The notes under the pieces are model-generated. The model was not told where the DNA came from. It made no database searches and was given only the letters and a program-made list of their open reading frames with translations. From NCBI GenBank assembly GCA_964452085.1, contig CAYVKL010000003.1:259128-323127 (forward strand): DNA of 64,000 nucleotides, read 5' to 3'. Shown here in pieces: positions 43,287-54,800 of this stretch; the stretch's first letter is position 1; each line of letters begins with the position of its first letter. Position numbers and translations under genes: made by a program. The DNA is from Methanobacterium sp964452085 (GTDB taxonomy: Archaea > Methanobacteriota > Methanobacteria > Methanobacteriales > Methanobacteriaceae).

Positions 43287-44525
43287 ATGAAAGGAGAATT
43301 ATCGAAAGATCTAGTTTTGACTTTTTTATTGGCTCTTATCATTACAATAGTTACATCCACGGCCTTAATTACTAATTACGCTCTGTATGTTCTTTTTTTT
43401 ATATTGATTTTTCTATTCTCTGGATATGCATCAATATCTGTCCTTTACCCTGAGGAAACTTTTAGGGGTCTTTTCAGAAAACCCATTTTGATTATGGAAT
43501 TGAGCGTGTTTTTAACTGTTTTAATTAGTGTAATATTGAAGTATTCATCATTAGGGCTTCAACTAAGAGATTTAACCCTGATTTTATCATTGATCACAAT
43601 TGTTCTTTTATTTGCAGCCTATATCCTCCGAATAAAAAATAATAAACCTGTATTGGAAGAAAAACCTGCCCCTGAGAACCCTGAGACTACTACTCCAAAA
43701 TTATCCCTTTTAAAGCAGAAATTACCTAAAAATTTGATAACATTCACCCTGTTGAGTTTACTGATGATAATTACGATTTTAGTTCCCGCTTTAAACAAAA
43801 CTGATCTCTGGATGGTTCTAGGTAGTTTATTCGTTTGTTTAATACCAGGGTACTTGTTACTGGCTGTTATGTTCCCTAAAAATGAGGATATGGAATTAAT
43901 TGAACGTTTAGCACTGGCATTTGGAGGAAGTATAATTCTTACCTCATTAATTGGTTTGGCCTTTTATTATACTCCCTGGAAAATCCGTATAGAATATATG
44001 CTCATTGTTTTGGCAGTTTTTAGTCTGATATTCTGTTTGATAACTTTCCTCAGAATGAGAAAAGTACCCTTGGAGAGAAGACTCAGTATTCCCAAACTGG
44101 AAAAAATTATCAGCATATTCCTCATTATATCCATTCTGCTAACCATTGCCACTGCGACATATGGCACTTTTTTAAAACCACCTGATACAAAAACAAATAG
44201 TAGTAAAAATTTTACAACTTTTAATATCAAAGAAGTGATTAATACCACGAACTACACTCTAAATCTCACCTCTGGAAAAAAAACCAACCTTACATTGGTT
44301 TTGTTAAACATGGAAGGATCAACCGTTAACTATCGTTTAGTGGTTAAAGTGAATAATACCACCCTGAAACAGGACAACCTCACTCTACAAAATAGTCAAA
44401 AAATGGAGATCCCCTTTAACTTCACAGCAGGAACACCCGGACAGAAAAAAATGGAATTCCTTCTTTACAAACTCCCTGACGAGAATCCTTACCAAATACG
44501 AAGTTTTTGGATTAAGATAACCTAA
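43287..44525 (+). CDS. DUF1616 family membrane protein
   Basis: A 412-residue protein of the archaeal DUF1616 family (PF07760). The N-terminal 290 residues hold about nine membrane segments in two groups: residues 8-115, and 150-285 (LITFTLLSLLMIITILVPAL, GSLFVCLIPGYLLLAVMFPK, ERLALAFGGSIILTSLIGLA). A charged, Pro-rich loop lies between (about 118-150). The last 110 residues form an outside beta-domain with N-glycosylation sequons (NTTNYTLNLTSGKKTNLTLV and FNFTAGTPGQKK). Such genes are often found in archaeal surface-glycan clusters, which fits the LCP and sugar-transferase genes here. GGAGGATAATA precedes the ATG. Confidence 0.82.
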   Translation: MKGELSKDLVLTFLLALIITIVTSTALITNYALYVLFFILIFLFSGYASISVLYPEETFRGLFRKPILIMELSVFLTVLISVILKYSSLGLQLRDLTLILSLITIVLLFAAYILRIKNNKPVLEEKPAPENPETTTPKLSLLKQKLPKNLITFTLLSLLMIITILVPALNKTDLWMVLGSLFVCLIPGYLLLAVMFPKNEDMELIERLALAFGGSIILTSLIGLAFYYTPWKIRIEYMLIVLAVFSLIFCLITFLRMRKVPLERRLSIPKLEKIISIFLIISILLTIATATYGTFLKPPDTKTNSSKNFTTFNIKEVINTTNYTLNLTSGKKTNLTLVLLNMEGSTVNYRLVVKVNNTTLKQDNLTLQNSQKMEIPFNFTAGTPGQKKMEFLLYKLPDENPYQIRSFWIKIT

Positions 44526-44718
44526 TTATATGTTTAATAACCGAACAACATACGTAACCAGATATAAAATGGATTCACCAACGAAATTCAACGAGATACT
44601 TAATGAAATGAGTTAAAGGATAAATGGATGCATAACAACTTAAATTAATAACATAAATTTCTCGATGCCTCGTAATAGGCTATTCAATTATGAAAATTAA
44701 TAAAATTGGGTAATTGAA

Positions 44719-45552
<834 letters not shown>

Positions 45553-45681
45553 GTTTAAAATTAAGACAGTGAATCCTGAAAACATTCTAGGCAGGACATT
45601 CATTGGCTTACTTGGAGTAAGATGATATTTTAATTTTAGAATAATAATCATCCATAAACATTTACCATCATCACTATTTAA

Positions 45682-47088
45682 TCAGTACGCATTCTTATCC
45701 CTGAATAAATTGATCAAAGTTTTGAAAAATATTTTCAAATCAAGTAATAGGGTCCAGTTTTCCACATAGTAAATGTCATACTCTATCCTCTTGATAAGGG
45801 AAGTATTCCCCCTATAACCATTCACCTGCGCCCATCCAGTCATTCCGGGACGGACATGGTGTTTGATCATGTATTTTGGAACTTCGTCTTTGAATTTTTC
45901 CACCAAATGAGGACGTTCTGGTCTAGGGCCAATTAAACTCATTTCTCCCTTTAATATGTTGATAAACTGCGGTAATTCATCAATACTGCTTCTCCTTATA
46001 AATGAACCAAACCTAGTTTTACGGGGGTCATCTTTCGAGGTCCAGTGAAATTGTTCCTTTTCTCCATCCTGAACTTTCATGCTTCGAAATTTGTACATAT
46101 CAAAAACTTTCCGGTTAAGTCCTACCCTCTCCTGCTTGAATATTATGGGGCCCGGAGAGCTGATTTTAACCATAATCGCCACTAAAATGAGGAGTGGAGA
46201 TAAGATTATAATGGCAGGGACCACCAGGATAAGGTCTAAAGATCTTTTCAAATATTTGTTAAATACATAATCAAGTGGGATGTGTCTAATCTGAATAATG
46301 GGCATGTCTTCTATAATGTCCATGTGTGGTTTTGAGGGCATGTAGCGATAATAGTCCGGTACAATTTCTGCACGAACTCCACATTTTTCACAGGTTTCAA
46401 CTATCCACTCCAAAAGAAAATAATGTTGGTGGGATAAAGTTATAATCACCCTATCAACCAAGTTCGTGGAAATGACTTCTTCCAGATCTTCAACTGCCCC
46501 CATAATCCTCAAACCTTGAATTTTCTCATTTTTAGGGAGGTTATTATCTAAAAATCCTATAATACTGTATCCCAAGTATTCATTCTGGTTGATGATGTTA
46601 AAAAATTTTTGACCAAGCTCTCCGGCTCCTATAACAAGAATATATTTGATGTTATACCGTCTGCTGCGCATTAACTTCAATAACGTTCTAATGATGAATC
46701 TTTCAGTTATGGAAAAGATCGTGCTGAAAATGGCAAACATGGCCAGCATGTACCTTGAGTATTCGGTTAATTCAAATACAAACAGCATGGTTACAACAAA
46801 AAGTAATCCAATGAAATTGGCCTCAAATATCTTAATTGCTTCTGAGTTTATAGTTTTTTTAGTTCTTTGAGGGGCGTATAAACCCAAAACAAAATAAATA
46901 AAAATATAGGTGGGTATGATGAATAAAAGTGGCATTAAATAATGGTCAAATCCCCAAATGCTTCTACCAAAACCCAGTAAATCCGTTTCAAAACGAATTA
47001 ACCATGCTAAAACCAGGGATAAACTGATAACTAGTGCATCAATGACCATTAACATCAGGTTAAATAATCTTTGATTCTCCCTTATCAT
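45682..47088 (-). CDS. Polyprenyl-phosphate sugar phosphotransferase (WbaP/WcaJ type)
   Basis: A 468-residue membrane enzyme that starts glycan synthesis by moving a sugar-1-phosphate from a nucleotide sugar to a polyprenyl phosphate. The N-terminal part has four membrane segments and a CoA-binding-like fold (YILVIGAGELGQKFFNII). One more segment (LILVVPAIIILSPLLILVAI) precedes the catalytic domain, with FKQERVGLNRKVFDMYKFRS, DELPQFINILKGEMSLIGPR and RPGMTGWAQVNGYRG. Length and order match the exopolysaccharide polyprenyl glycosylphosphotransferase family. A GT2 gene lies upstream with a 42-base gap on the same strand, so the two form an operon. Confidence 0.9.
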   Translation of the reverse strand: MIRENQRLFNLMLMVIDALVISLSLVLAWLIRFETDLLGFGRSIWGFDHYLMPLLFIIPTYIFIYFVLGLYAPQRTKKTINSEAIKIFEANFIGLLFVVTMLFVFELTEYSRYMLAMFAIFSTIFSITERFIIRTLLKLMRSRRYNIKYILVIGAGELGQKFFNIINQNEYLGYSIIGFLDNNLPKNEKIQGLRIMGAVEDLEEVISTNLVDRVIITLSHQHYFLLEWIVETCEKCGVRAEIVPDYYRYMPSKPHMDIIEDMPIIQIRHIPLDYVFNKYLKRSLDLILVVPAIIILSPLLILVAIMVKISSPGPIIFKQERVGLNRKVFDMYKFRSMKVQDGEKEQFHWTSKDDPRKTRFGSFIRRSSIDELPQFINILKGEMSLIGPRPERPHLVEKFKDEVPKYMIKHHVRPGMTGWAQVNGYRGNTSLIKRIEYDIYYVENWTLLLDLKIFFKTLINLFRDKNAY

Positions 47089-47130
47089 TTCATTCCCCCA
47101 ATTTTAGATGCATCACTGACATATATGGAA

Positions 47131-48018
47131 CTATATACTATTTTTCAAACGATTTAATATAAGTTTCAAGCCACAAAATCCCCAAATCCCCATGTAAGTA
47201 ATTAAAGTAATGATAAAAGGGTAATTATCCCGGTAATGTTTGTTATAAAATAGATACATTGAACGGTAAAATTCATTTATAAGTCTGGCTTTCTCCAGGC
47301 TTTTGTTACTTCCACCTTTATAATGGAGAATCTCTGCATCACCGTAGTACATTATTTTCCAACCACGGGATTTAATACGGTAACACCAGTCTATATCTTC
47401 ACCATACATGAAAAATTTCTCATCTAAAAGGCCTACTTGACGGATTGCATCAGATCTCACCACCATAAACGCCCCAACTAAACTATCCACCTCATATGTT
47501 TCGTTTTCATCCATATATGTAAGGTTATATCTGCCAAAACGTTTACTTTTTGAAAAAAGATGAGATAACCATGCCATTCGATAAAATGAAACACTAAATG
47601 TGGGGAAACTTCTTCGACATGCTTTATCCAATGAACCATCAGGTAAAATTACCTTGCAACCCAAAGCCCCTATGCTGGAATCTCCCTCCATATACTTGAT
47701 ACATTTATTAAGGCAATTATTAAGGATTACGGTGTCTGAATTAAGTAAAAGCACATATCGGGCAGTATTTTGTTTGAGAGCCAAATTATTGGCATGTGCA
47801 AAACCCCTGTTTTGGTTGTTGACAATGAATTTAATCAAACCCTCATCTACATAGTTAGCAAAATCCTTCTGTAATTTTTCAAGACTACCATCATTTGATG
47901 CATTATCAACCACATATATTTCATAGCTAAAAGAATGATCTTTATTAATTACAGACTTTATGGCCTGTTTTGTCAAACCATAGGTACAATAATTCACTAT
48001 TATTATTGATAAAAACAT
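47131..48018 (-). CDS. Family 2 glycosyltransferase
   Basis: A 295-residue rhamnosyltransferase-like GT2 enzyme. The catalytic domain includes SIIIVNYCTYGLTKQAIKSV, VVDNASNDGSLEKLQ, ANNLALKQNTARYVLLLNSD (metal-binding Asp) and MYGEDIDWCYRIKSRGWKIM. A hydrophobic segment at the C-terminus (FIITLITYMGIWGFCGLKLI) may attach it to the membrane. It should extend the lipid-linked sugar made by the neighbouring phosphotransferase. Its promoter is in the large gap shared with the divergent adhesin gene. Confidence 0.88.
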   Translation of the reverse strand: MFLSIIIVNYCTYGLTKQAIKSVINKDHSFSYEIYVVDNASNDGSLEKLQKDFANYVDEGLIKFIVNNQNRGFAHANNLALKQNTARYVLLLNSDTVILNNCLNKCIKYMEGDSSIGALGCKVILPDGSLDKACRRSFPTFSVSFYRMAWLSHLFSKSKRFGRYNLTYMDENETYEVDSLVGAFMVVRSDAIRQVGLLDEKFFMYGEDIDWCYRIKSRGWKIMYYGDAEILHYKGGSNKSLEKARLINEFYRSMYLFYNKHYRDNYPFIITLITYMGIWGFCGLKLILNRLKNSI

Positions 48019-48677
48019 GATCCTCCTTAGAATGAATCACTAAAATTATGAATAATAAATCCCATTTTTAAAGGTGCTTTGAAACGTCCATCCTTTTATA
48101 TAAAGATTGTTTATGGACGGATGTGCTTGTTAACTTGCTTTACACATGATGTTTGTTAAAAATTTTCAATCCTATTTTAATATTTGTTTTGTTTATTAAA
48201 TACCATATTAAAGTTATCAACTGTAATGTTATTTCCATATTACTTTTTGATATAATTCTTCAATCTTAATGAGTAATTTTCCCTTGTATAATTTCAAATA
48301 GTACATCTGATCTTGTCTAAAGGAGTGAAGGATCATTTTGATTTGAAGTCAAGATGGCACTTAAATAGTTTAAGAGTAAAAATATTCCCTTTTCTTAGTT
48401 TTTTTTTATTTAATATTTAATAATACTAAAAAAAAGAAAACATTGTTTTTCACATTAACCTTTAAATATCCGTGAAAAATAATAATATATAATTCTCAAT
48501 GTGTGCGAATATATTATAATATGGGTAAAAAAAGTTTTTAATATACAACTTTTAAACCTGGTAAACGTGTTTGAGTTAGTATAAAGATAATTATGACCTG
48601 ATTCATCTTTCAATTTAATAAATTACGATTTTTATAAATGAATACAATCTAATTTTAAATAAAAAGGGGCGTTCATA
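48019..48677. other. Long divergent intergenic region before the adhesin array
   Basis: A 659-base AT-rich gap between the GT2 gene (minus) and the first adhesin (plus). No coding frame or RNA gene is recognised. TATA-like sequences occur around 48480-48492 and 48513-48523, so the adhesin may have a leader of up to about 150 bases. A weak inverted repeat (CATCC / GGATG) spans 48091-48123. Nothing else can be supported. Confidence 0.4.
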
Positions 48678-51407
48678 ATGTTTAATATGGAAAAAGGAAG
48701 TGAATGGTTTATGGGTGGATTAAAATTCAATTGGAAAAAGGGAATAATCATATCAATGGTCCTTTTAAGCGTATTGTTTATCTCTTCTTTCAGTATGGGT
48801 ACTGTCTCGGCTGTTGTCACGAATAATATATACGTTAATGCAACCAGTGGAAATGATAGTTATGATGGTGCAAGTCCAATATGGACTGGTGGTACAAACG
48901 GACCCAAACTGACCATTGGCAACGCCACAACCACTTTGACCGATAATGGGACAGTTAATATTGCCAACGGATTATACAAAGGGAAACTAAACCGAAACAT
49001 AACCATTACCAAAAACATAACACTACTTGGTGAAAATCGTGATTCAACCATAATCGATGCGGAAGGTATGGATAGAATATTCACAATAAACAGTGGTGTA
49101 AACGTAAACATCCTGAAATTAACACTCAAAAATGGGAATAGTGACTACGGTGGTGCTATTAACAGTCAAGGCGCCTTGACTGTGACCGAAAGCTCATTCA
49201 CCAATAACAACGGCACCATGGGCGGAGCCATATGCAATTATGATACTTTAACTGTGAATAGTTGTGATTTTACACTTAACACTGCTACTAGTAATGGTAA
49301 GGCCATCTATAATGAGGGTGGTGATTCTTCCTCCAGAATTGTGAACTATAACCGGTTCTATGATACTGCAACTGGATACGAGATTTACAGCTCTAGTGGT
49401 AGTATGAATACAATGTATAATTGGTGGGGTTCCAATTCAAATCCCATCAGTAAAGTATATGGTACTGTAACTGTTAGTCCGTGGCTGGTTTTAAATGTAA
49501 CTGCAAATCCCACCCTTATCCAAATTGGGAACACATCCAATATAACAGCTAAATTATTACATGATTCAAGTGGAGGATACCATCCTCCTGCAAGTGGTCA
49601 TGTTCCTGATGGAATGCTGGTAACTTTTGCCACAACATTAGGTACAATTAACAGCCCTTTATCCACACTTAATGGAACAGCAAATGCTACTTTAAATGGT
49701 GGGGCAGTTAGGGGTGTTTCTGATATTAACGCAACATTTGACAATCAAACAGTCCAAACATCAGTTACTATTGTTGACACTATACCACCTACCATAAATA
49801 CAATTGACCCTGCGAATAATGCCGTGAACGTGGCATCTAATAAAGTAATCACGGTTACTTTTAATGAAAACGTTAAGGGGGGTAACTTAGATTTGGTTCA
49901 GCTGAAAAACAGTACAGGAACACTAATACCCACCACGAAAAACATCAGCGGAAACACACTAACCATAACACCCACCACCCCACTGGCAGAGGCTAAGTAC
50001 TTATTGCTTTTGTATGCAGGTTGTGTAACCGACCTAGCAGACAATCCTGTGGCATCAAAAACCAGTAACTTTATTGTGGGAAGCTCACCCACCGTAACCA
50101 GCACTGACCCATCTAACTACGCAGTAAACGTGGCATCCAATAAAGTGATCACAGTAACCTTTAACGAAGCAATCAAAGCAGGAAACAATAATATCCAACT
50201 CAAAACCAGCACCGGAACAGTTATACCCATCACCAAAAGCATCAGTGGAAACACACTAACCATAACACCCACCAACCCACTGGCAGAAGCCAGATATATA
50301 ATACTTATCTACGCCGGCTCTGTTACCGACCTAGTAGGTAACCCCGTAGCAGCAAAAACCACCAGCTTCAGCACAGGAAACTCACCATACGTTACCGGCA
50401 CAGATCCACTGAACTATGCAGTGAATGTAGCACCTAATAAGGTGATCACCGCAACTTTCAATGAACCCATCCTGGCAAAGTACCTAACCCTGATTTACCT
50501 AAAAACCACTACAGGAATCGCAATTCCCACCACTAAAAGCGTCAGCGGAACCACACTAACCATAACACCCACCAGCGCACTCACAGCGGGAACAAAATAC
50601 CTACTACTGATTTATACCTTTGCTGTAACCGATCTAGTAGGCAACCCCAACGTAAACAAAGCCATCAGCTTCACTGTAAATACATCAACGGCAAAGTTGC
50701 TGTTTATACATCACTCTTGCGGTAGTAACTGGTTGAGTACGGGTAACGGGAATTTAGGTACCACTTTGAACAGTAACAACTACTATGTCTCAGAATCCGA
50801 TTATGGTTGGAGTGCAGAACCAGGAGATAGTTTGGGTGACCGTACCAATACTAATAATTGGCCAGAGTGGTTTACTGATGCGAAAATGCCCTATGTCTAT
50901 GCCAGTGATTATCATTCCGCCTATACTAACACCATCTCCAATCCCGGAGGAGAAAACGAGATCATTATGTTCAAATCTTGTTATCCATGTAGTGAAGTAG
51001 GTAGCAGTATTGATGATGAGAAGGCAATTTATAACAGTCTCTTAACCTATTTTGCTGCTCATCCCAACAAGTTTTTTGTTCTCATCACCCCACCAGGGGA
51101 AACTAATGTTGCAAGTTACCAGCTAACTCGGGACCTTTGTAACTGGTTGGTAGATAATAATACGGGTTGGTTGTCAGGATACAGTACAGGAAATGTCATG
51201 GTATTTGATCTCTATGGAGTGTTGTCTGAGGTAAACTCCCATCATCGTTGGGTCACTGACCATGTAGAACATGTTTATGCTTCTAATTACGATGGCACAT
51301 CACCGTACCATAATGGAGATGATCATCCCAACTCTACCGGGAACCAAAAAGCAACCAATGAATTCATGAGCCTGCTAAACCATTTCTACAACGAGTGGAA
51401 GACCTAA
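48678..51407 (+). CDS. Adhesin-like surface protein with C-terminal SGNH-hydrolase-like domain
   Basis: A 909-residue exported protein. A signal peptide (GIIISMVLLSVLFISSFSMG) ends near residue 46. Residues 50-260 are a right-handed beta-helix with Pmp-like repeats (GGAINSQGALTVTESSFTNN) ending in the cap NWWGSN near 249. A Big_1-like Ig domain follows (about 275-368, VTFATTLGTINSPLST), then three Big_5-type Ig domains at about 371, 469 and 568 (each 'NVASNKVITVTFNE'-like). Unlike the other adhesins here it ends in a soluble domain (672-909): LLFIHHSCGSNWLS, MFKSCYPCSEVG, VLITPPGETN and DDHPNSTGNQ resemble SGNH/GDSL-esterase blocks. First of four adhesins in a row; probably surface-bound. Confidence 0.85.
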   Translation: MFNMEKGSEWFMGGLKFNWKKGIIISMVLLSVLFISSFSMGTVSAVVTNNIYVNATSGNDSYDGASPIWTGGTNGPKLTIGNATTTLTDNGTVNIANGLYKGKLNRNITITKNITLLGENRDSTIIDAEGMDRIFTINSGVNVNILKLTLKNGNSDYGGAINSQGALTVTESSFTNNNGTMGGAICNYDTLTVNSCDFTLNTATSNGKAIYNEGGDSSSRIVNYNRFYDTATGYEIYSSSGSMNTMYNWWGSNSNPISKVYGTVTVSPWLVLNVTANPTLIQIGNTSNITAKLLHDSSGGYHPPASGHVPDGMLVTFATTLGTINSPLSTLNGTANATLNGGAVRGVSDINATFDNQTVQTSVTIVDTIPPTINTIDPANNAVNVASNKVITVTFNENVKGGNLDLVQLKNSTGTLIPTTKNISGNTLTITPTTPLAEAKYLLLLYAGCVTDLADNPVASKTSNFIVGSSPTVTSTDPSNYAVNVASNKVITVTFNEAIKAGNNNIQLKTSTGTVIPITKSISGNTLTITPTNPLAEARYIILIYAGSVTDLVGNPVAAKTTSFSTGNSPYVTGTDPLNYAVNVAPNKVITATFNEPILAKYLTLIYLKTTTGIAIPTTKSVSGTTLTITPTSALTAGTKYLLLIYTFAVTDLVGNPNVNKAISFTVNTSTAKLLFIHHSCGSNWLSTGNGNLGTTLNSNNYYVSESDYGWSAEPGDSLGDRTNTNNWPEWFTDAKMPYVYASDYHSAYTNTISNPGGENEIIMFKSCYPCSEVGSSIDDEKAIYNSLLTYFAAHPNKFFVLITPPGETNVASYQLTRDLCNWLVDNNTGWLSGYSTGNVMVFDLYGVLSEVNSHHRWVTDHVEHVYASNYDGTSPYHNGDDHPNSTGNQKATNEFMSLLNHFYNEWKT

Positions 51408-51867
51408 AAAACTAGTGGTGTTAACTTTTAGTTAATTCACCACCCTCATCTTCTTTTTTTACTCGCTTTTTTGGTTTAATGCACTCTAAATCTCTATATA
51501 TGTTTTTTAAAGTCAATAACTTTCTTAATAATTACTTACAATTTTTATTTCATGTTTTTTTGAAAGGTGCTGTAAAATTAAAAGGTGTTGGACGTGTTTT
51601 GAAAATTTTTTTATGCATAATTTCTTTCTTTTCTTGAATGGAGCCTTATTTGAAATTAAAATTTAGATAAAAATTTTCAACACCCAATAACTTTACAACC
51701 CCTTTTGAAAGAAAGATTATATCTCAAAAAATTTTATAATATTATGTTTCATATAATACTTGTTTGATATAATTGATTGTATGAAAAAATATTCATCCAA
51801 AAATTGAAATGTCGTTTGATAATCAATGCAAATTCATTATTAATGTAATAGGATTTGGGGTAAAAAG
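51408..51867. other. Intergenic region with long inverted repeat
   Basis: A 460-base gap between two adhesins. The stop is followed by a T-rich terminator-like run (51452-51475), then a 151-base imperfect inverted repeat (51561-51711), then an AT-rich promoter region. No coding frame. Confidence 0.5.
51561..51711. repeat. Imperfect long inverted repeat, MITE-like
   Basis: The left arm (51561-51610) and right arm (51669-51711) pair over about 40 positions: AAAGG, TGTAAA, TTA, GGTGTTG and AAAATTTTT are shared in order, with a bulge of about ten bases in the left arm (GACGTGTTTT). The 58-base loop is AT-rich and non-coding. It may be a relic of a miniature inverted-repeat element or a large terminator hairpin. 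No target-site duplication is clear. Confidence 0.5.
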
Positions 51868-54800
51868 ATGGGAAGACGAATAATTACCAATAAAACTAAA
51901 ATTGTAATTCCTTTATTTTTTTTAACTTTAACATTATTATTTTGTTTGGGCACTGCTTCGGCTGCTCTTGAGGGATCTGATAATATAACAGTTCCATCGG
52001 ATAATTTAACCATTTCTAATGTACAAAACACATCTAGCTCCCTTAATTCAAATGGTGACAATTCACCAGATTCTTCAGGATCTACAAGTAATGAGATCCT
52101 CCCTGACCCTCAAATTTATCGTGACGGAGTTGCTGTAGATCGTGGGCATGGTGCGGGCTATGTTTATCTTACCATCACGGCTGCAATTGCCGATGCTCTT
52201 CCCGGCGACACCATAATGCTTGAAAATGGAGTTTATCATGAACATTTCATTGTGACTAAAAATCTGACTTTTAACATATTCTCAGGCACTGTCACTTTCA
52301 CCCAAGGTGGAACAGGACCCATAATCACCATCAATTCAGGAGTAACAGCTATCCTTCAGAATTTAAACATAATCGGTCTTGACACACAAGGTATTCTCAA
52401 CCAAGGAACTCTGACCGTGCAAAACTGCAATTTTGCTCGAAACAGGGGTGTTTTCGGTGGTGCCATTGACAATAATAATATTTTGACCGTTCAAAACTGT
52501 GATTTCCTAGAGAATTGGGCAGATAGTTGTGGTGGTGCTATCTCCAATATTGGTACCTGTACTATCACTGACAGCACTTTCAATAATAACAAAGCTGCTC
52601 TAGGTGGTGGAGCCCTCAACAATCAGGGAAGTACTATGAATTTTAGTGGATGCACTTTCATTGGGAATAATGCAACAGATCTAAGCTATGGTAACGGCGG
52701 TGTTATTTTCAATTATATGGCAACTGTGAATGCTCATTTCAATAGATTCTACAATAATACTGCAAAATATGGTTTAGTTATTGCTAATATTGAAAATCCC
52801 TCTGGGACTAGCGGTCCTGTAAATGCAGAAAATAATTGGTGGGGTTCAAATATCAACCCGACAACAATTCCTAACCTAATTGGTGGTAATAATGTAGATT
52901 CTAATCCCTGGATTATGCTTACAATTACCAGCAGTGATGATTTAATTGATTCTGCAGGTACTACTAATATAATAGCTAATCTAAAGTATAATTCAAACAA
53001 TCAAGACACCTTAGCACTTTATGGTGACTCTGTTCCCAACGTTAATGTAGCATTTAATGCTGACAGCTTAGGAAGTGTTTCTCCAACAAGTGGCACTATA
53101 AGTAATGGATTATTCACCACAGTCTTCACTGCGGGTTCTAATTTTGGAAATTCTATAGTAAATGCTACTTGTAACAGTCAAAAAGTAAACACCACCATCA
53201 GAATAAGAAACATGACCGACGTTTATGTTGCAACTACTGGAAATGATGCAACTGGAGATGGTAGCTCTTCACTTCCATTCCAGAGCCTTTTAAAAGCTAT
53301 AAGTGAAGTTAGGGCAAGTGGTACTGTCCATGTTGCCAATGGGGTTTACACAGGTTCATCTAACCGGGATATAACTATTGCAAAGACCATTAACATTTTT
53401 GGACAGAGCCAATCAGGCACTGTAATCAATGGCCAACATCTAGGGAGGATATTTACCATTACGAGTGGAATGTTAAACCTGGTAAATTTAACACTGGTAA
53501 ACGGAACAGCACTCAACGGTACCAGAGGCACTGATGGAGAAGATGGAGGTATACTGTATAATCCAGAGGATGGTACTGCTGGAAATTCTGGTAGTGCTGG
53601 AGGAGCCATCCATAACTCAGGAATAGTCATTGCCGAAAACTGCACTTTCTCCAACAACACCGCCGGAAACGGAGGAAACGGAGGAAACGGAGGAAGTGGA
53701 ATAGGAAACGGTGCAAACGGTGCAAACAGCGGTGCTGGAGGAAACGGCGGGGCCATCTATAATACAGGATGGTTAATTCTTACCAACTGCACATTCACAG
53801 GAAACAAAGCAGGAAATGGAGGAACCGGAGGAACCGGAGGAACTGGTTTATTTGGAAATGGTGGTAGCGGTGGAAATGGTAACAATGGTGGTAGCGGTGG
53901 TGCTATCTATAACAGTGGCACCGGAATAATACTCATTACCAGTTGCATAATCAACAATAATTCAGCCGGAAACGGTGGAATAGGGGGAATCGGTGGTGTT
54001 GGCGTGGTAGGAAATGGTACAGCCGGTGGAAACGGTGGAACTGGAGGAAACGGAGGAGCCATCTATAACCTCATGACTCTCAATATAAACACCAGCAATA
54101 TTAACAACAACACTGCTGGAAACGGTGGACTCGGAGGAACCGGCGGGAACGGTTCAACCAATGTAGTAATAGAGACAACAACATTTAATACTTATGGAGG
54201 AAACGGAGGAAACGGAGGGGCCGGAGGAAACAGTGGGGCCATTTATAACACCATGAACTTCACTATAAAAAGTAGTAATATCACCCAAAACACGATTGGT
54301 AACGGTGCTAACGGGGGAACCGGAGGTATCGGAGGATTAGGAAATGGTAACACTGGCACCGGTGGAACCAGTGGAAATGGTGGTGCCATATATACTGGCA
54401 GCGCCAATAATGTTGTTATTAATTTTAACAGAATCATTGGAAACACTGCCCCACAGGGCAGCGCTATCTTCTGTGCATCTGGTTCTGTGGATGCTACAAG
54501 CAACTGGTGGGGTTCTAATGCTAATCCTAATAGCCAAGTAACCGGTTTAACTATTCTAAATTGGCTGGTTTTAAATTTGACTGCAAATCCAACCCTTATT
54601 GGTAATGGTGGAACATCCAATATAACCGCGGACTTATTACACGATCAAAATGGTGTTTATTATGATCCTGCAAGTGATCATGTTCCTGAGGGCATACCCG
54701 TGACTTTTGCCACAACCCTGGGTACTATAACCAGTCCATTATCCACAGTTAATGGAACAGCAAAAAACACTTTAAATGGTGGATCAGTTAGTGGTGTTGC

